Shown here piece by piece: positions 17,870 to 33,200 of a DNA stretch of 64,000 bases. Numbering within the stretch: the stretch's first letter is position 1; each line of letters starts with the position of its first letter. The notes under the pieces are model-generated. The model ran no database searches. It saw only the letters and a list, made by a program, of their open reading frames with translations, and was not told the origin of the DNA. The stretch covers positions 178,501 through 242,500 of the forward strand of contig NC_135565.1 of assembly GCF_964340395.1 (NCBI RefSeq), in the 5' to 3' direction. Made by a program: the position numbers and the translations under genes. Source of the stretch: Glandiceps talaboti (taxonomy: Eukaryota > Hemichordata > Enteropneusta > Spengelidae).

Positions 17870-20800
17870 CACCTAAGATTCTAGTACATTGTCTTACACA
17901 CCTAAGACTCTACTACATTGTCTTACACACCTAAGACTCTACTACATTGTCTTACACACCTAAGACTCTACTACATTGTCTTACACACCTAAGACTCTAC
18001 TACATTGTCTTACACACCTAAGACTCTACTACATTGTCTTACACACCTACGAGTCTAGTACATTGTCTTACACACCTAAGACTCTAGTACATTGTCTTAC
18101 ACACCTAAGACTCTGCTACATTGTCTTACAAACCTAAGACTCTAGTACATTGTCTTACACACCTAAGACTCTAGTACATTGTCTTACACACCTAAGACTC
18201 TAGTACATTGTCTTACACACCTAAGACGCTAGTACATTGTCTTACACACCTAAGACTCTACTACATTGTCTTACACACCTAAGACTCTAGTACATTGTCT
18301 TACACACCTAAGACTCTAGAACATTGTCTTACACACTTACGACTCTAGTACATTGTCTTACACACCTAAGACTCTAGTACATTGTCTTACACACCTAAGA
18401 CTCTAGTACATTGTCTTACACACCTAAGACTCTAGTACATTGTCTTACACACCTAAGACTCTACTACATTGTCTTACACACCTAAGACTCTACTACATTG
18501 TCTTACACACCTAAGACTCTAGTACATTGTCTTACACACCTAAGACTCTACTACATTGTCTTACACACCTAAGACTCTAGTACATTGTCTTACACACCTA
18601 AGACTCTAGTACATTGTCTTACACACCTAAGACTCTAGTACATTGTCTTACACACCTAAGACTCTACTACATTGTCTTACACACCTAAGACTCTAGTACA
18701 TTGTCTTACACACCTAAGACTCTACTACATTGTCTTACACACCTAAGACTCTAGTACATTGTCTTACACACCTAAGACTCTAGTACATTGTCTTACACAC
18801 CTAAGACTCTACTACATTGTCTTACACACCTAAGACTCTAGTACATTGTCTTACACACCTAAGACTCTAGTACATTGTCTTACACACCTAAGACTCTACT
18901 ACATTGTCTTACACACCTAAGACTCTAGTACATTGTCTTACACACCTAAGATTCTAGTACATTGTCTTACACACCTAAGACTCTACTACATTGTCTTAAA
19001 CACCTAAGACTCTACTACATTGTCTTACACACCTAAGACTCTACTACATTGTCTTACACACCTAAGACTCTACTACATTGTCTTACACACCTAAGACTCT
19101 ACTACATTGTCTTACACACCTACGAGTCTAGTACATTGTCTTACACACCTAAGACTCTAGTACATTGTCTTACACACCTAAGACTCTGCTACATTGTCTT
19201 ACAAACCTAAGACTCTAGTACATTGTCTTACACACCTAAGACTCTAGTACATTGTCTTACACACCTAAGACTCTAGTACATTGTCTTACACACCTAAGAC
19301 GCTAGTACATTGTCTTACACACCTAAGACTCTACTACATTGTCTTACACACCTAAGACTCTAGTACATTGTCTTACACACCTAAGACTCTAGAACATTGT
19401 CTTACACACTTACGACTCTAGTACATTGTCTTACACACCTAAGACTCTAGTACATTGTCTTACACACCTAAGACTCTAGTACATTGTCTTACACACCTAA
19501 GACTCTAGTACATTGTCTTACACACCTAAGACTCTACTACATTGTCTTACACACCTAAGACTCTACTACATTGTCTTACACACCTAAGACTCTACTACAT
19601 TGTCTTACACACCTAAGACTCTACTACATTGTCTTACACACCTAAGACTCTACTACATTGTCTTACACACCTAAGACTCTAGTACATTGTCTTACACACC
19701 TAAGACTCTACTACATTGTCTTACACACCTAAGACTCTAGTACATTGTCTTACACACCTAAGACTCTACTACATTGTCTTACACACCTAAGACTCTAGTA
19801 CATTGTCTTACACACCTAAGACTCTAGAACATTGTCTTACACACCTAAGACTCTAGTACATTGTCTTACACACCTAAGACTCTACTACATTGTCTTACAC
19901 ACCTAAGACTCTACTACATTGTCTTACACACCTAAGACTCTAGAACATTGTCTTACACACTTACGACTCTAGTACATTGTCTTACACACCTAAGACTCTA
20001 GTACATTGTCTTACACACCCAAGACTCTAGTACATTGTCTTACACACCTAAGACTCTGCTACATTGTCTTACACACCTAAGACTCTAGTACATTGTCTTA
20101 CACACCTAAGACTCTACTACATTGTCTTACACACCTAAAACTCTAGTACATTGTCTTACACACCTAAGACTCTACTACATTGTCTTACACACCTAAGACT
20201 CTAGTACATTGTCTTACACACCTAAGACTCTAGTACATTGTCTTACACACCTAAGACTCTAGTACATTGTCTTACACACCTAAGACTCTACTACATTGTC
20301 TTACACACCTAAGATTCTAGTACATTGTCTTACACACCTAAGACTCTAGTACATTGTCTTACACACCTAAGACTCTACTACATTGTCTTACACACCTAAG
20401 ACTCTAGTACATTGTCTTACACACCTAAGACTCTACTACATTGTCTTACACACCTAAGACTCTACTACATTGTCTTACACACCTAAGACTCTACTACATT
20501 GTCTTACACACCTAAGACTCTACTACATTGTCTTACACACCTAAGACTCTAGAACATTGTCTTACACACTTACGACTCTACTACATTGTCTTACACACCT
20601 AAGACTCTACTACATTGTCTTACACACCTAAGACTCTAGTACATTGTCTTACACACCTAAGACTCTAGTACATTGTCTTACACACCTAAGACTCTACTAC
20701 ATTGTCTTACACACCTAAGACTCTACTACATTGTCTTACACACCTAAGACTCTACTACATTGTCTTACACACCTAAGACTCTACTACATTGTCTTACACA

Positions 20801-21250
20801 CCCAAGACTCTAGTACATTGTCTTACACACCTAAGACTCTACTACATTGTCTTACACACCTAAGACTCTAGTACATTGTCTTACACACCTAAGACTCTAC
20901 TACATTGTCTTACACACCTAAGACTCTACTACATTGTCTTACACACCTAAGACTCTACTACATTGTCTTACACACCTAAGACTCTACTACATTGTCTTAC
21001 ACACCTAAGACTCTACTACATTGTCTTACACACCTAAGACTCTACTACATTGTCTTACACACCTAAGACTCTACTACATTGTCTTACACACCTAAGACTC
21101 TACTACATTGTCTTACACACCTAAGACTCTACTACATTGTCTTACACACCTAAGACTCTACTACATTGTCTTACACACCTAAGACTCTACTACATTGTCT
21201 TACACACCTAAGACTCTACTACATTGTCTTACACACCTAAGACTCTACTA
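17870..21250. repeat. Second copy of the 3.4-kb satellite block
   Basis: Partner of the block at 10270-13650, matched by the same ordered series of rare unit variants at a constant 7,600-bp offset. 7,600 equals 262 units plus 2 bases; the 2 extra bases are the single-base insertions near 15986 and 16891, which lie between the copies. The insertions are therefore outside the duplicated sequence. Confidence 0.8.
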
Positions 21251-24200
21251 CATTGTCTTACACACCTAAGACTCTACTACATTGTCTTACACACCTAAGA
21301 CTCTACTACATTGTCTTACACACCTAAGACTCTACTACATTGTCTTACACACCTAAGACTCTACTACATTGTCTTACACACCTAAGACTCTACTACATTG
21401 TCTTACACACCTAAGACTCTACTACATTGTCTTACACACCTAAGACTCTACTACATTGTCTTACACACCTAAGACTCTACTACATTGTCTTACACACCTA
21501 AGACTCTACTACATTGTCTTACACACCTAAGACTCTACTACATTGTCTTACACACCTACGAGTCTAGTACATTGTCTTACACACCTAAGACTCTAGTACA
21601 TTGTCTTACACACCTAAGACTCTGCTACATTGTCTTACAAACCTAAGACTCTAGTACATTGTCTTACACACCTAAGACTCTAGTACATTGTCTTACACAC
21701 CTAAGACTCTAGTACATTGTCTTACACACCTAAGACGCTAGTACATTGTCTTACACACCTAAGACTCTACTACATTGTCTTACACACCTAAGACTCTAGT
21801 ACATTGTCTTACACACCTAAGACTCTAGAACATTGTCTTACACACTTACGACTCTAGTACATTGTCTTACACACCTAAGACTCTAGTACATTGTCTTACA
21901 CACCTAAGACTCTAGTACATTGTCTTACACACCTAAGACTCTAGTACATTGTCTTACACACCTAAGACTCTACTACATTGTCTTACACACCTAAGACTCT
22001 ACTACATTGTCTTACACACCTAAGACTCTACTACATTGTCTTACACACCTAAGACTCTACTACATTGTCTTACACACCTAAGACTCTACTACATTGTCTT
22101 ACACACCTAAGACTCTAGTACATTGTCTTACACACCTAAGACTCTACTACATTGTCTTACACACCTAAGACTCTAGTACATTGTCTTACACACCTAAGAC
22201 TCTACTACATTGTCTTACACACCTAAGACTCTAGTACATTGTCTTACACACCTAAGACTCTAGAACATTGTCTTACACACCTAAGACTCTAGTACATTGT
22301 CTTACACACCTAAGACTCTACTACATTGTCTTACACACCTAAGACTCTACTACATTGTCTTACACACCTAAGACTCTAGAACATTGTCTTACACACTTAC
22401 GACTCTAGTACATTGTCTTACACACCTAAGACTCTACTACATTGTCTTACACACCTAAGACTCTAGTACATTGTCTTACACACCTAAGACTCTACTACAT
22501 TGTCTTACACACCTAAGACTCTAGTACATTGTCTTACACACCTAAGACTCTACTACATTATCTTACACACCTAAGACTCTAGTACATTGTCTTACACACC
22601 TAAGACTCTAGAACATTGTCTTACACACCTAAGACTCTAGTACATTGTCTTACACACCTAAGACTCTAGTACATTGTCTTACACACCTAAGACTCTAGTA
22701 CATTGTCTTACACACCTAAGACTCTACTACATTGTCTTACACACCTAAGACTCTAGTACATTGTCTTACACACCTAAGACTCTACTACATTGTCTTACAC
22801 ACCTAAGACTCTACTACATTGTCTTACACACCTAAGACTCTACTACATTGTCTTACACACCTAAGACTCTACTACATTGTCTTACACACCTAAGACACTA
22901 CTACATTCTCTTACACACCTAAGACTCTAGTACATTGTCTTACACACCTAAGACTCTACTACATTGTCTTACACACCTAAGACTCTACTACATTGTCTTA
23001 CACACCTAAGACTCTAGTACATTGTCTTACACACCTAAGACTCTACTACATTGTCTTACACACCTAAGACTCTACTACATTGTCTTACACACCTAAGACT
23101 CTAGTACATTGTCTTACACACCTAAGACTCTAGTACATTGTCTTACACACCTAAGACTCTAGTACATTGTCTTACACACCTAAGACTCTACTACATTGTC
23201 TTACACACCTAAGACTCTAGTACATTGTCTTACACACCTAAGACTCTACTACATTGTCTTACACACCTAAGACTCTAGTACATTGTCTTACACACCTAAG
23301 ACTCTAGTACATTGTCTTACACACCTAAGACTCTACTACATTGTCTTACACACCTAAGACTCTAGTACATTGTCTTACACACCTAAGATTCTAGTACATT
23401 GTCTTACACACCTAAGACTCTACTACATTGTCTTACACACCTAAGACTCTACTACATTGTCTTACACACCTAAGACTCTACTACATTGTCTTACACACCT
23501 AAGACTCTACTACATTGTCTTACACACCTCAGACTCTACTACATTGTCTTACACACCTACGAGTCTAGTACATTGTCTTACACACCTAAGACTCTAGTAC
23601 ATTGTCTTACACACCTAAGACTCTGCTACATTGTCTTACAAACCTAAGACTCTAGTACATTGTCTTACACACCTAAGACTCTAGTACATTGTCTTACACA
23701 CCTAAGACTCTAGTACATTGTCTTACACACCTAAGACGCTAGTACATTGTCTTACACACCTAAGACTCTACTACATTGTCTTACACACCTAAGACTCTAC
23801 TACATTGTCTTACACACCTAAGACTCTAGTACATTGTCTTACACACCTAAGACTCTAGAACATTGTCTTACACACCTAAGACTCTAGTACATTGTCTTAC
23901 ACACCTAAGACTCTAGTACATTGTCTTACACACCTAAGACTCTAGTACATTGTCTTACACACCTAAGACTCTACTACATTGTCTTACACACCTAAGACTC
24001 TACTACATTGTCTTACACACCTAAGACTCTACTACATTGTCTTACACACCTAAGACTCTACTACATTGTCTTACACACCTAAGACTCTACTACATTGTCT
24101 TACACACCTAAGACTCTACTACATTGTCTTACACACCTAAGACTCTACTACATTGTCTTACACACCTAAGACTCTAGTACATTGTCTTACACACCTAAGA

Positions 24201-27200
24201 CTCTACTACATTGTCTTACACACCTAAGACTCTAGTACATTGTCTTACACACCTAAGACTCTAGTACATTGTCTTACACACCTAAGACTCTACTACATTG
24301 TCTTACACACCTAAGACTCTAGTACATTGTCTTACACACCTAAGACTCTAGTACATTGTCTTACACACCTAAGACTCTACTACATTGTCTTACACACCTA
24401 AGACTCTAGTACATTGTCTTACACACCTAAGATTCTAGTACATTGTCTTACACACCTAAGACTCTACTACATTGTCTTACACACCTAAGACTCTACTACA
24501 TTGTCTTACACACCTAAGACTCTACTACATTGTCTTACACACCTAAGACTCTACTACATTGTCTTACACACCTAAGACTCTACTACATTGTCTTACACAC
24601 CTACGAGTCTAGTACATTGTCTTACACACCTAAGACTCTAGTACATTGTCTTACACACCTAAGACTCTGCTACATTGTCTTACAAACCTAAGACTCTAGT
24701 ACATTGTCTTACACACCTAAGACTCTAGTACATTGTCTTACACACCTAAGACTCTAGTACATTGTCTTACACACCTAAGACGCTAGTACATTGTCTTACA
24801 CACCTAAGACTCTACTACATTGTCTTACACACCTAAGACTCTAGTACATTGTCTTACACACCTAAGACTCTAGAACATTGTCTTACACACTTACGACTCT
24901 AGTACATTGTCTTACACACCTAAGACTCTAGTACATTGTCTTACACACCTAAGACTCTAGTACATTGTCTTACACACCTAAGACTCTAGTACATTGTCTT
25001 ACACACCTAAGACTCTACTACATTGTCTTACACACCTAAGACTCTACTACATTGTCTTACACACCTAAGACTCTACTACATTGTCTTACACACCTAAGAC
25101 TCTACTACATTGTCTTACACACCTAAGACTCTACTACATTGTCTTACACACCTAAGACTCTAGTACATTGTCTTACACACCTAAGACTCTACTACATTGT
25201 CTTACACACCTAAGACTCTAGTACATTGTCTTACACACCTAAGACTCTACTACATTGTCTTACACACCTAAGACTCTAGTACATTGTCTTACACACCTAA
25301 GACTCTAGAACATTGTCTTACACACCTAAGACTCTAGTACATTGTCTTACACACCTAAGACTCTACTACATTGTCTTACACACCTAAGACTCTACTACAT
25401 TGTCTTACACACCTAAGACTCTAGAACATTGTCTTACACACTTACGACTCTAGTACATTGTCTTACACACCTAAGACTCTACTACATTGTCTTACACACC
25501 TAAGACTCTACTACATTGTCTTACACACCTAAGACTCTACTACATTGTCTTACACACCTAAGACTCTAGTACATTGTCTTACACACCTAAGACTCTACTA
25601 CATTGTCTTACACACCTAAGACTCTACTACATTGTCTTACACACCTAAGACTCTACTACATTGTCTTACACACCTAAGACTCTACTACATTGTCTTACAC
25701 ACCTAAGACTCTAGTACATTGTCTTACACACCTAAGACTCTACTACATTGTCTTACACACCTAAGACTCTACTACATTGTCTTACACACCTAAGACTCTA
25801 CTACATTGTCTTACACACCTAAGACTCTACTACATTGTCTTACACACCTAAGACTCTACTACATTGTCTTACACACCTAAGACTCTACTACATTGTCTTA
25901 CACACCTAAGACTCTACTACATTGTCTTACACACCTAAGACTCTACTACATTGTCTTACACACCTAAGACTCTACTACATTGTCTTACACACCTAAGACT
26001 CTACTACATTGTCTTACACACCTAAGACTCTACTACATTGTCTTACACACCTAAGACTCTAGTACATTGTCTTACACACCTAAGACTCTACTACATTGTC
26101 TTACACACCTAAGACTCTAGTACATTGTCTTACACACCTAAGACTCTACTACATTATCTTACACACCTAAGACTCTAGTACATTGTCTTACACACCTAAG
26201 ACTCTAGAACATTGTCTTACACACCTAAGACTCTAGTACATTGTCTTACACACCTAAGACTCTAGTACATTGTCTTACACACCTAAGACTCTAGTACATT
26301 GTCTTACACACCTAAGACTCTACTACATTGTCTTACACACCTAAGACTCTAGTACATTGTCTTACACACCTAAGACTCTACTACATTGTCTTACACACCT
26401 AAGACTCTACTACATTGTCTTACACACCTAAGACTCTACTACATTGTCTTACACACCTAAGACTCTACTACATTGTCTTACACACCTAAGACACTACTAC
26501 ATTGTCTTACACACCTAAGACTCTAGTACATTGTCTTACACACCTAAGACTCTACTACATTGTCTTACACACCTAAGACTCTACTACATTGTCTTACACA
26601 CCTAAGACTCTAGTACATTGTCTTACACACCTAAGACTCTACTACATTGTCTTACACACCTAAGACTCTAGTACATTGTCTTACACACCTAAGACTCTAG
26701 TACATTGTCTTACACACCTAAGACTCTAGTACATTGTCTTACACACCTAAGACTCTAGTACATTGTCTTACACACCTAAGACTCTAGTACATTGTCTTAC
26801 ACACCTAAGACTCTAGTACATTGTCTTACACACCTAAGACTCTACTACATTGTCTTACACACCTAAGACTCTAGTACATTGTCTTACACACCTAAGACTC
26901 TACTACATTGTCTTACACACCTAAGACTCTAGTACATTGTCTTACACACCTAAGACTCTAGTACATTGTCTTACACACCTAAGACTCTACTACATTGTCT
27001 TACACACCTAAGACTCTAGTACATTGTCTTACACACCTAAGATTCTAGTACATTGTCTTACACACCTAAGACTCTACTACATTGTCTTACACACCTAAGA
27101 CTCTACTACATTGTCTTACACACCTAAGACTCTACTACATTGTCTTACACACCTAAGACTCTACTACATTGTCTTACACACCTAAGACTCTACTACATTG

Positions 27201-30200
27201 TCTTACACACCTACGAGTCTAGTACATTGTCTTACACACCTAAGACTCTAGTACATTGTCTTACACACCTAAGACTCTGCTACATTGTCTTACAAACCTA
27301 AGACTCTAGTACATTGTCTTACACACCTAAGACTCTAGTACATTGTCTTACACACCTAAGACTCTAGTACATTGTCTTACACACCTAAGACGCTAGTACA
27401 TTGTCTTACACACCTAAGACTCTACTACATTGTCTTACACACCTAAGACTCTAGTACATTGTCTTACACACCTAAGACTCTAGAACATTGTCTTACACAC
27501 TTACGACTCTAGTACATTGTCTTACACACCTAAGACTCTAGTACATTGTCTTACACACCTAAGACTCTAGTACATTGTCTTACACACCTAAGACTCTACT
27601 ACATTGTCTTACACACCTAAGACTCTACTACATTGTCTTACACACCTAAGACTCTAGTACATTGTCTTACACACCTAAGACTCTACTACATTGTCTTACA
27701 CACCTAAGACTCTAGTACATTGTCTTACACACCTAAGACTCTAGTACATTGTCTTACACACCTAAGACTCTACTACATTGTCTTACACACCTAAGACTCT
27801 AGTACATTGTCTTACACACCTAAGACTCTACTACATTGTCTTACACACCTAAGACTCTAGTACATTGTCTTACACACCTAAGACTCTAGTACATTGTCTT
27901 ACACACCTAAGACTCTACTACATTGTCTTACACACCTAAGACTCTAGTACATTGTCTTACACACCTAAGACTCTAGTACATTGTCTTACACACCTAAGAC
28001 TCTACTACATTGTCTTACACACCTAAGACTCTAGTACATTGTCTTACACACCTAAGACTCTAGTACATTGTCTTACACACCTAAGACTCTACTACATTGT
28101 CTTACACACCTAAGACTCTAGTACATTGTCTTACACACCTAAGATTCTAGTACATTGTCTTACACACCTAAGACTCTACTACATTGTCTTACACACCTAA
28201 GACTCTACTACATTGTCTTACACACCTAAGACTCTACTACATTGTCTTACACACCTAAGACTCTACTACATTGTCTTACACACCTAAGACTCTACTACAT
28301 TGTCTTACACACCTACGAGTCTAGTACATTGTCTTACACACCTAAGACTCTAGTACATTGTCTTACACACCTAAGACTCTGCTACATTGTCTTACAAACC
28401 TAAGACTCTAGTACATTGTCTTACACACCTAAGACTCTAGTACATTGTCTTACACACCTAAGACTCTAGTACATTGTCTTACACACCTAAGACGCTAGTA
28501 CATTGTCTTACACACCTAAGACTCTACTACATTGTCTTACACACCTAAGACTCTAGTACATTGTCTTACACACCTAAGACTCTAGAACATTGTCTTACAC
28601 ACTTACGACTCTAGTACATTGTCTTACACACCTAAGACTCTAGTACATTGTCTTACACACCTAAGACTCTAGTACATTGTCTTACACACCTAAGACTCTA
28701 GTACATTGTCTTACACACCTAAGACTCTACTACATTGTCTTACACACCTAAGACTCTACTACATTGTCTTACACACCTAAGACTCTACTACATTGTCTTA
28801 CACACCTAAGACTCTACTACATTGTCTTACACACCTAAGACTCTACTACATTGTCTTACACACCTAAGACTCTAGTACATTGTCTTACACACCTAAGACT
28901 CTACTACATTGTCTTACACACCTAAGACTCTAGTACATTGTCTTACACACCTAAGACTCTACTACATTGTCTTACACACCTAAGACTCTAGTACATTGTC
29001 TTACACACCTAAGACTCTAGAACATTGTCTTACACACCTAAGACTCTAGTACATTGTCTTACACACCTAAGACTCTACTACATTGTCTTACACACCTAAG
29101 ACTCTACTACATTGTCTTACACACCTAAGACTCTAGAACATTGTCTTACACACTTACGACTCTAGTACATTGTCTTACACACCTAAGACTCTACTACATT
29201 GTCTTACACACCTAAGACTCTACTACATTGTCTTACACACCTAAGACTCTACTACATTGTCTTACACACCTAAGACTCTAGTACATTGTCTTACACACCT
29301 AAGACTCTACTACATTGTCTTACACACCTAAGACTCTACTACATTGTCTTACACACCTAAGACTCTACTACATTGTCTTACACACCTAAGACTCTACTAC
29401 ATTGTCTTACACACCTAAGACTCTACTACATTGTCTTACACACCTAAGACTCTACTACATTGTCTTACACACCTAAGACTCTACTACATTGTCTTACACA
29501 CCTAAGACTCTACTACATTGTCTTACACACCTAAGACTCTACTACATTGTCTTACACACCTAAGACTCTACTACATTGTCTTACACACCTAAGACTCTAC
29601 TACATTGTCTTACACACCTAAGACTCTACTACATTGTCTTACACACCTAAGACTCTACTACATTGTCTTACACACCTAAGACTCTACTACATTGTCTTAC
29701 ACACCTAAGACTCTACTACATTGTCTTACACACCTAAGACTCTACTACATTGTCTTACACACCTAAGACTCTAGTACATTGTCTTACACACCTAAGACTC
29801 TACTACATTGTCTTACACACCTAAGACTCTAGTACATTGTCTTACACACCTAAGACTCTACTACATTATCTTACACACCTAAGACTCTAGTACATTGTCT
29901 TACACACCTAAGACTCTAGAACATTGTCTTACACACCTAAGACTCTAGTACATTGTCTTACACACCTAAGACTCTAGTACATTGTCTTACACACCTAAGA
30001 CTCTAGTACATTGTCTTACACACCTAAGACTCTACTACATTGTCTTACACACCTAAGACTCTAGTACATTGTCTTACACACCTAAGACTCTACTACATTG
30101 TCTTACACACCTAAGACTCTACTACATTGTCTTACACACCTAAGACTCTACTACATTGTCTTACACACCTAAGACTCTACTACATTGTCTTACACACCTA

Positions 30201-33200
30201 AGACACTACTACATTGTCTTACACACCTAAGACTCTAGTACATTGTCTTACACACCTAAGACTCTACTACATTGTCTTACACACCTAAGACTCTACTACA
30301 TTGTCTTACACACCTAAGACTCTAGTACATTGTCTTACACACCTAAGACTCTACTACATTGTCTTACACACCTAAGACTCTAGTACATTGTCTTACACAC
30401 CTAAGACTCTAGTACATTGTCTTACACACCTAAGACTCTAGTACATTGTCTTACACACCTAAGACTCTAGTACATTGTCTTACACACCTAAGACTCTAGT
30501 ACATTGTCTTACACACCTAAGACTCTAGTACATTGTCTTACACACCTAAGACTCTACTACATTGTCTTACACACCTAAGACTCTAGTACATTGTCTTACA
30601 CACCTAAGACTCTACTACATTGTCTTACACACCTAAGACTCTAGTACATTGTCTTACACACCTAAGACTCTAGTACATTGTCTTACACACCTAAGACTCT
30701 ACTACATTGTCTTACACACCTAAGACTCTAGTACATTGTCTTACACACCTAAGATTCTAGTACATTGTCTTACACACCTAAGACTCTACTACATTGTCTT
30801 ACACACCTAAGACTCTACTACATTGTCTTACACACCTAAGACTCTACTACATTGTCTTACACACCTAAGACTCTACTACATTGTCTTACACACCTAAGAC
30901 TCTACTACATTGTCTTACACACCTACGAGTCTAGTACATTGTCTTACACACCTAAGACTCTAGTACATTGTCTTACACACCTAAGACTCTGCTACATTGT
31001 CTTACAAACCTAAGACTCTAGTACATTGTCTTACACACCTAAGACTCTAGTACATTGTCTTACACACCTAAGACTCTAGTACATTGTCTTACACACCTAA
31101 GACGCTAGTACATTGTCTTACACACCTAAGACTCTACTACATTGTCTTACACACCTAAGACTCTAGTACATTGTCTTACACACCTAAGACTCTAGAACAT
31201 TGTCTTACACACTTACGACTCTAGTACATTGTCTTACACACCTAAGACTCTAGTACATTGTCTTACACACCTAAGACTCTAGTACATTGTCTTACACACC
31301 TAAGACTCTACTACATTGTCTTACACACCTAAGACTCTACTACATTGTCTTACACACCTAAGACTCTAGTACATTGTCTTACACACCTAAGACTCTACTA
31401 CATTGTCTTACACACCTAAGACTCTAGTACATTGTCTTACACACCTAAGACTCTAGTACATTGTCTTACACACCTAAGACTCTACTACATTGTCTTACAC
31501 ACCTAAGACTCTAGTACATTGTCTTACACACCTAAGACTCTACTACATTGTCTTACACACCTAAGACTCTAGTACATTGTCTTACACACCTAAGACTCTA
31601 GTACATTGTCTTACACACCTAAGACTCTACTACATTGTCTTACACACCTAAGACTCTAGTACATTGTCTTACACACCTAAGACTCTAGTACATTGTCTTA
31701 CACACCTAAGACTCTACTACATTGTCTTACACACCTAAGACTCTAGTACATTGTCTTACACACCTAAGATTCTAGTACATTGTCTTACACACCTAAGACT
31801 CTACTACATTGTCTTAAACACCTAAGACTCTACTACATTGTCTTACACACCTAAGACTCTACTACATTGTCTTACACACCTAAGACTCTACTACATTGTC
31901 TTACACACCTAAGACTCTACTACATTGTCTTACACACCTACGAGTCTAGTACATTGTCTTACACACCTAAGACTCTAGTACATTGTCTTACACACCTAAG
32001 ACTCTGCTACATTGTCTTACAAACCTAAGACTCTAGTACATTGTCTTACACACCTAAGACTCTAGTACATTGTCTTACACACCTAAGACTCTAGTACATT
32101 GTCTTACACACCTAAGACGCTAGTACATTGTCTTACACACCTAAGACTCTACTACATTGTCTTACACACCTAAGACTCTAGTACATTGTCTTACACACCT
32201 AAGACTCTAGAACATTGTCTTACACACTTACGACTCTAGTACATTGTCTTACACACCTAAGACTCTAGTACATTGTCTTACACACCTAAGACTCTAGTAC
32301 ATTGTCTTACACACCTAAGACTCTAGTACATTGTCTTACACACCTAAGACTCTACTACATTGTCTTACACACCTAAGACTCTACTACATTGTCTTACACA
32401 CCTAAGACTCTACTACATTGTCTTACACACCTAAGACTCTACTACATTGTCTTACACACCTAAGACTCTACTACATTGTCTTACACACCTAAGACTCTAG
32501 TACATTGTCTTACACACCTAAGACTCTACTACATTGTCTTACACACCTAAGACTCTAGTACATTGTCTTACACACCTAAGACTCTACTACATTGTCTTAC
32601 ACACCTAAGACTCTAGTACATTGTCTTACACACCTAAGACTCTAGAACATTGTCTTACACACCTAAGACTCTAGTACATTGTCTTACACACCTAAGACTC
32701 TACTACATTGTCTTACACACCTAAGACTCTACTACATTGTCTTACACACCTAAGACTCTAGAACATTGTCTTACACACTTACGACTCTAGTACATTGTCT
32801 TACACACCTAAGACTCTATTACATTGTCTTACACACCCAAGACTCTAGTACATTGTCTTACACACCTAAGACTCTGCTACATTGTCTTACACACCTAAGA
32901 CTCTAGTACATTGTCTTACACACCTAAGACTCTACTACATTGTCTTACACACCTAAAACTCTAGTACATTGTCTTACACACCTAAGACTCTACTACATTG
33001 TCTTACACACCTAAGACTCTAGTACATTGTCTTACACACCTAAGACTCTAGTACATTGTCTTACACACCTAAGACTCTAGTACATTGTCTTACACACCTA
33101 AGACTCTACTACATTGTCTTACACACCTAAGATTCTAGTACATTGTCTTACACACCTAAGACTCTAGTACATTGTCTTACACACCTAAGACTCTACTACA

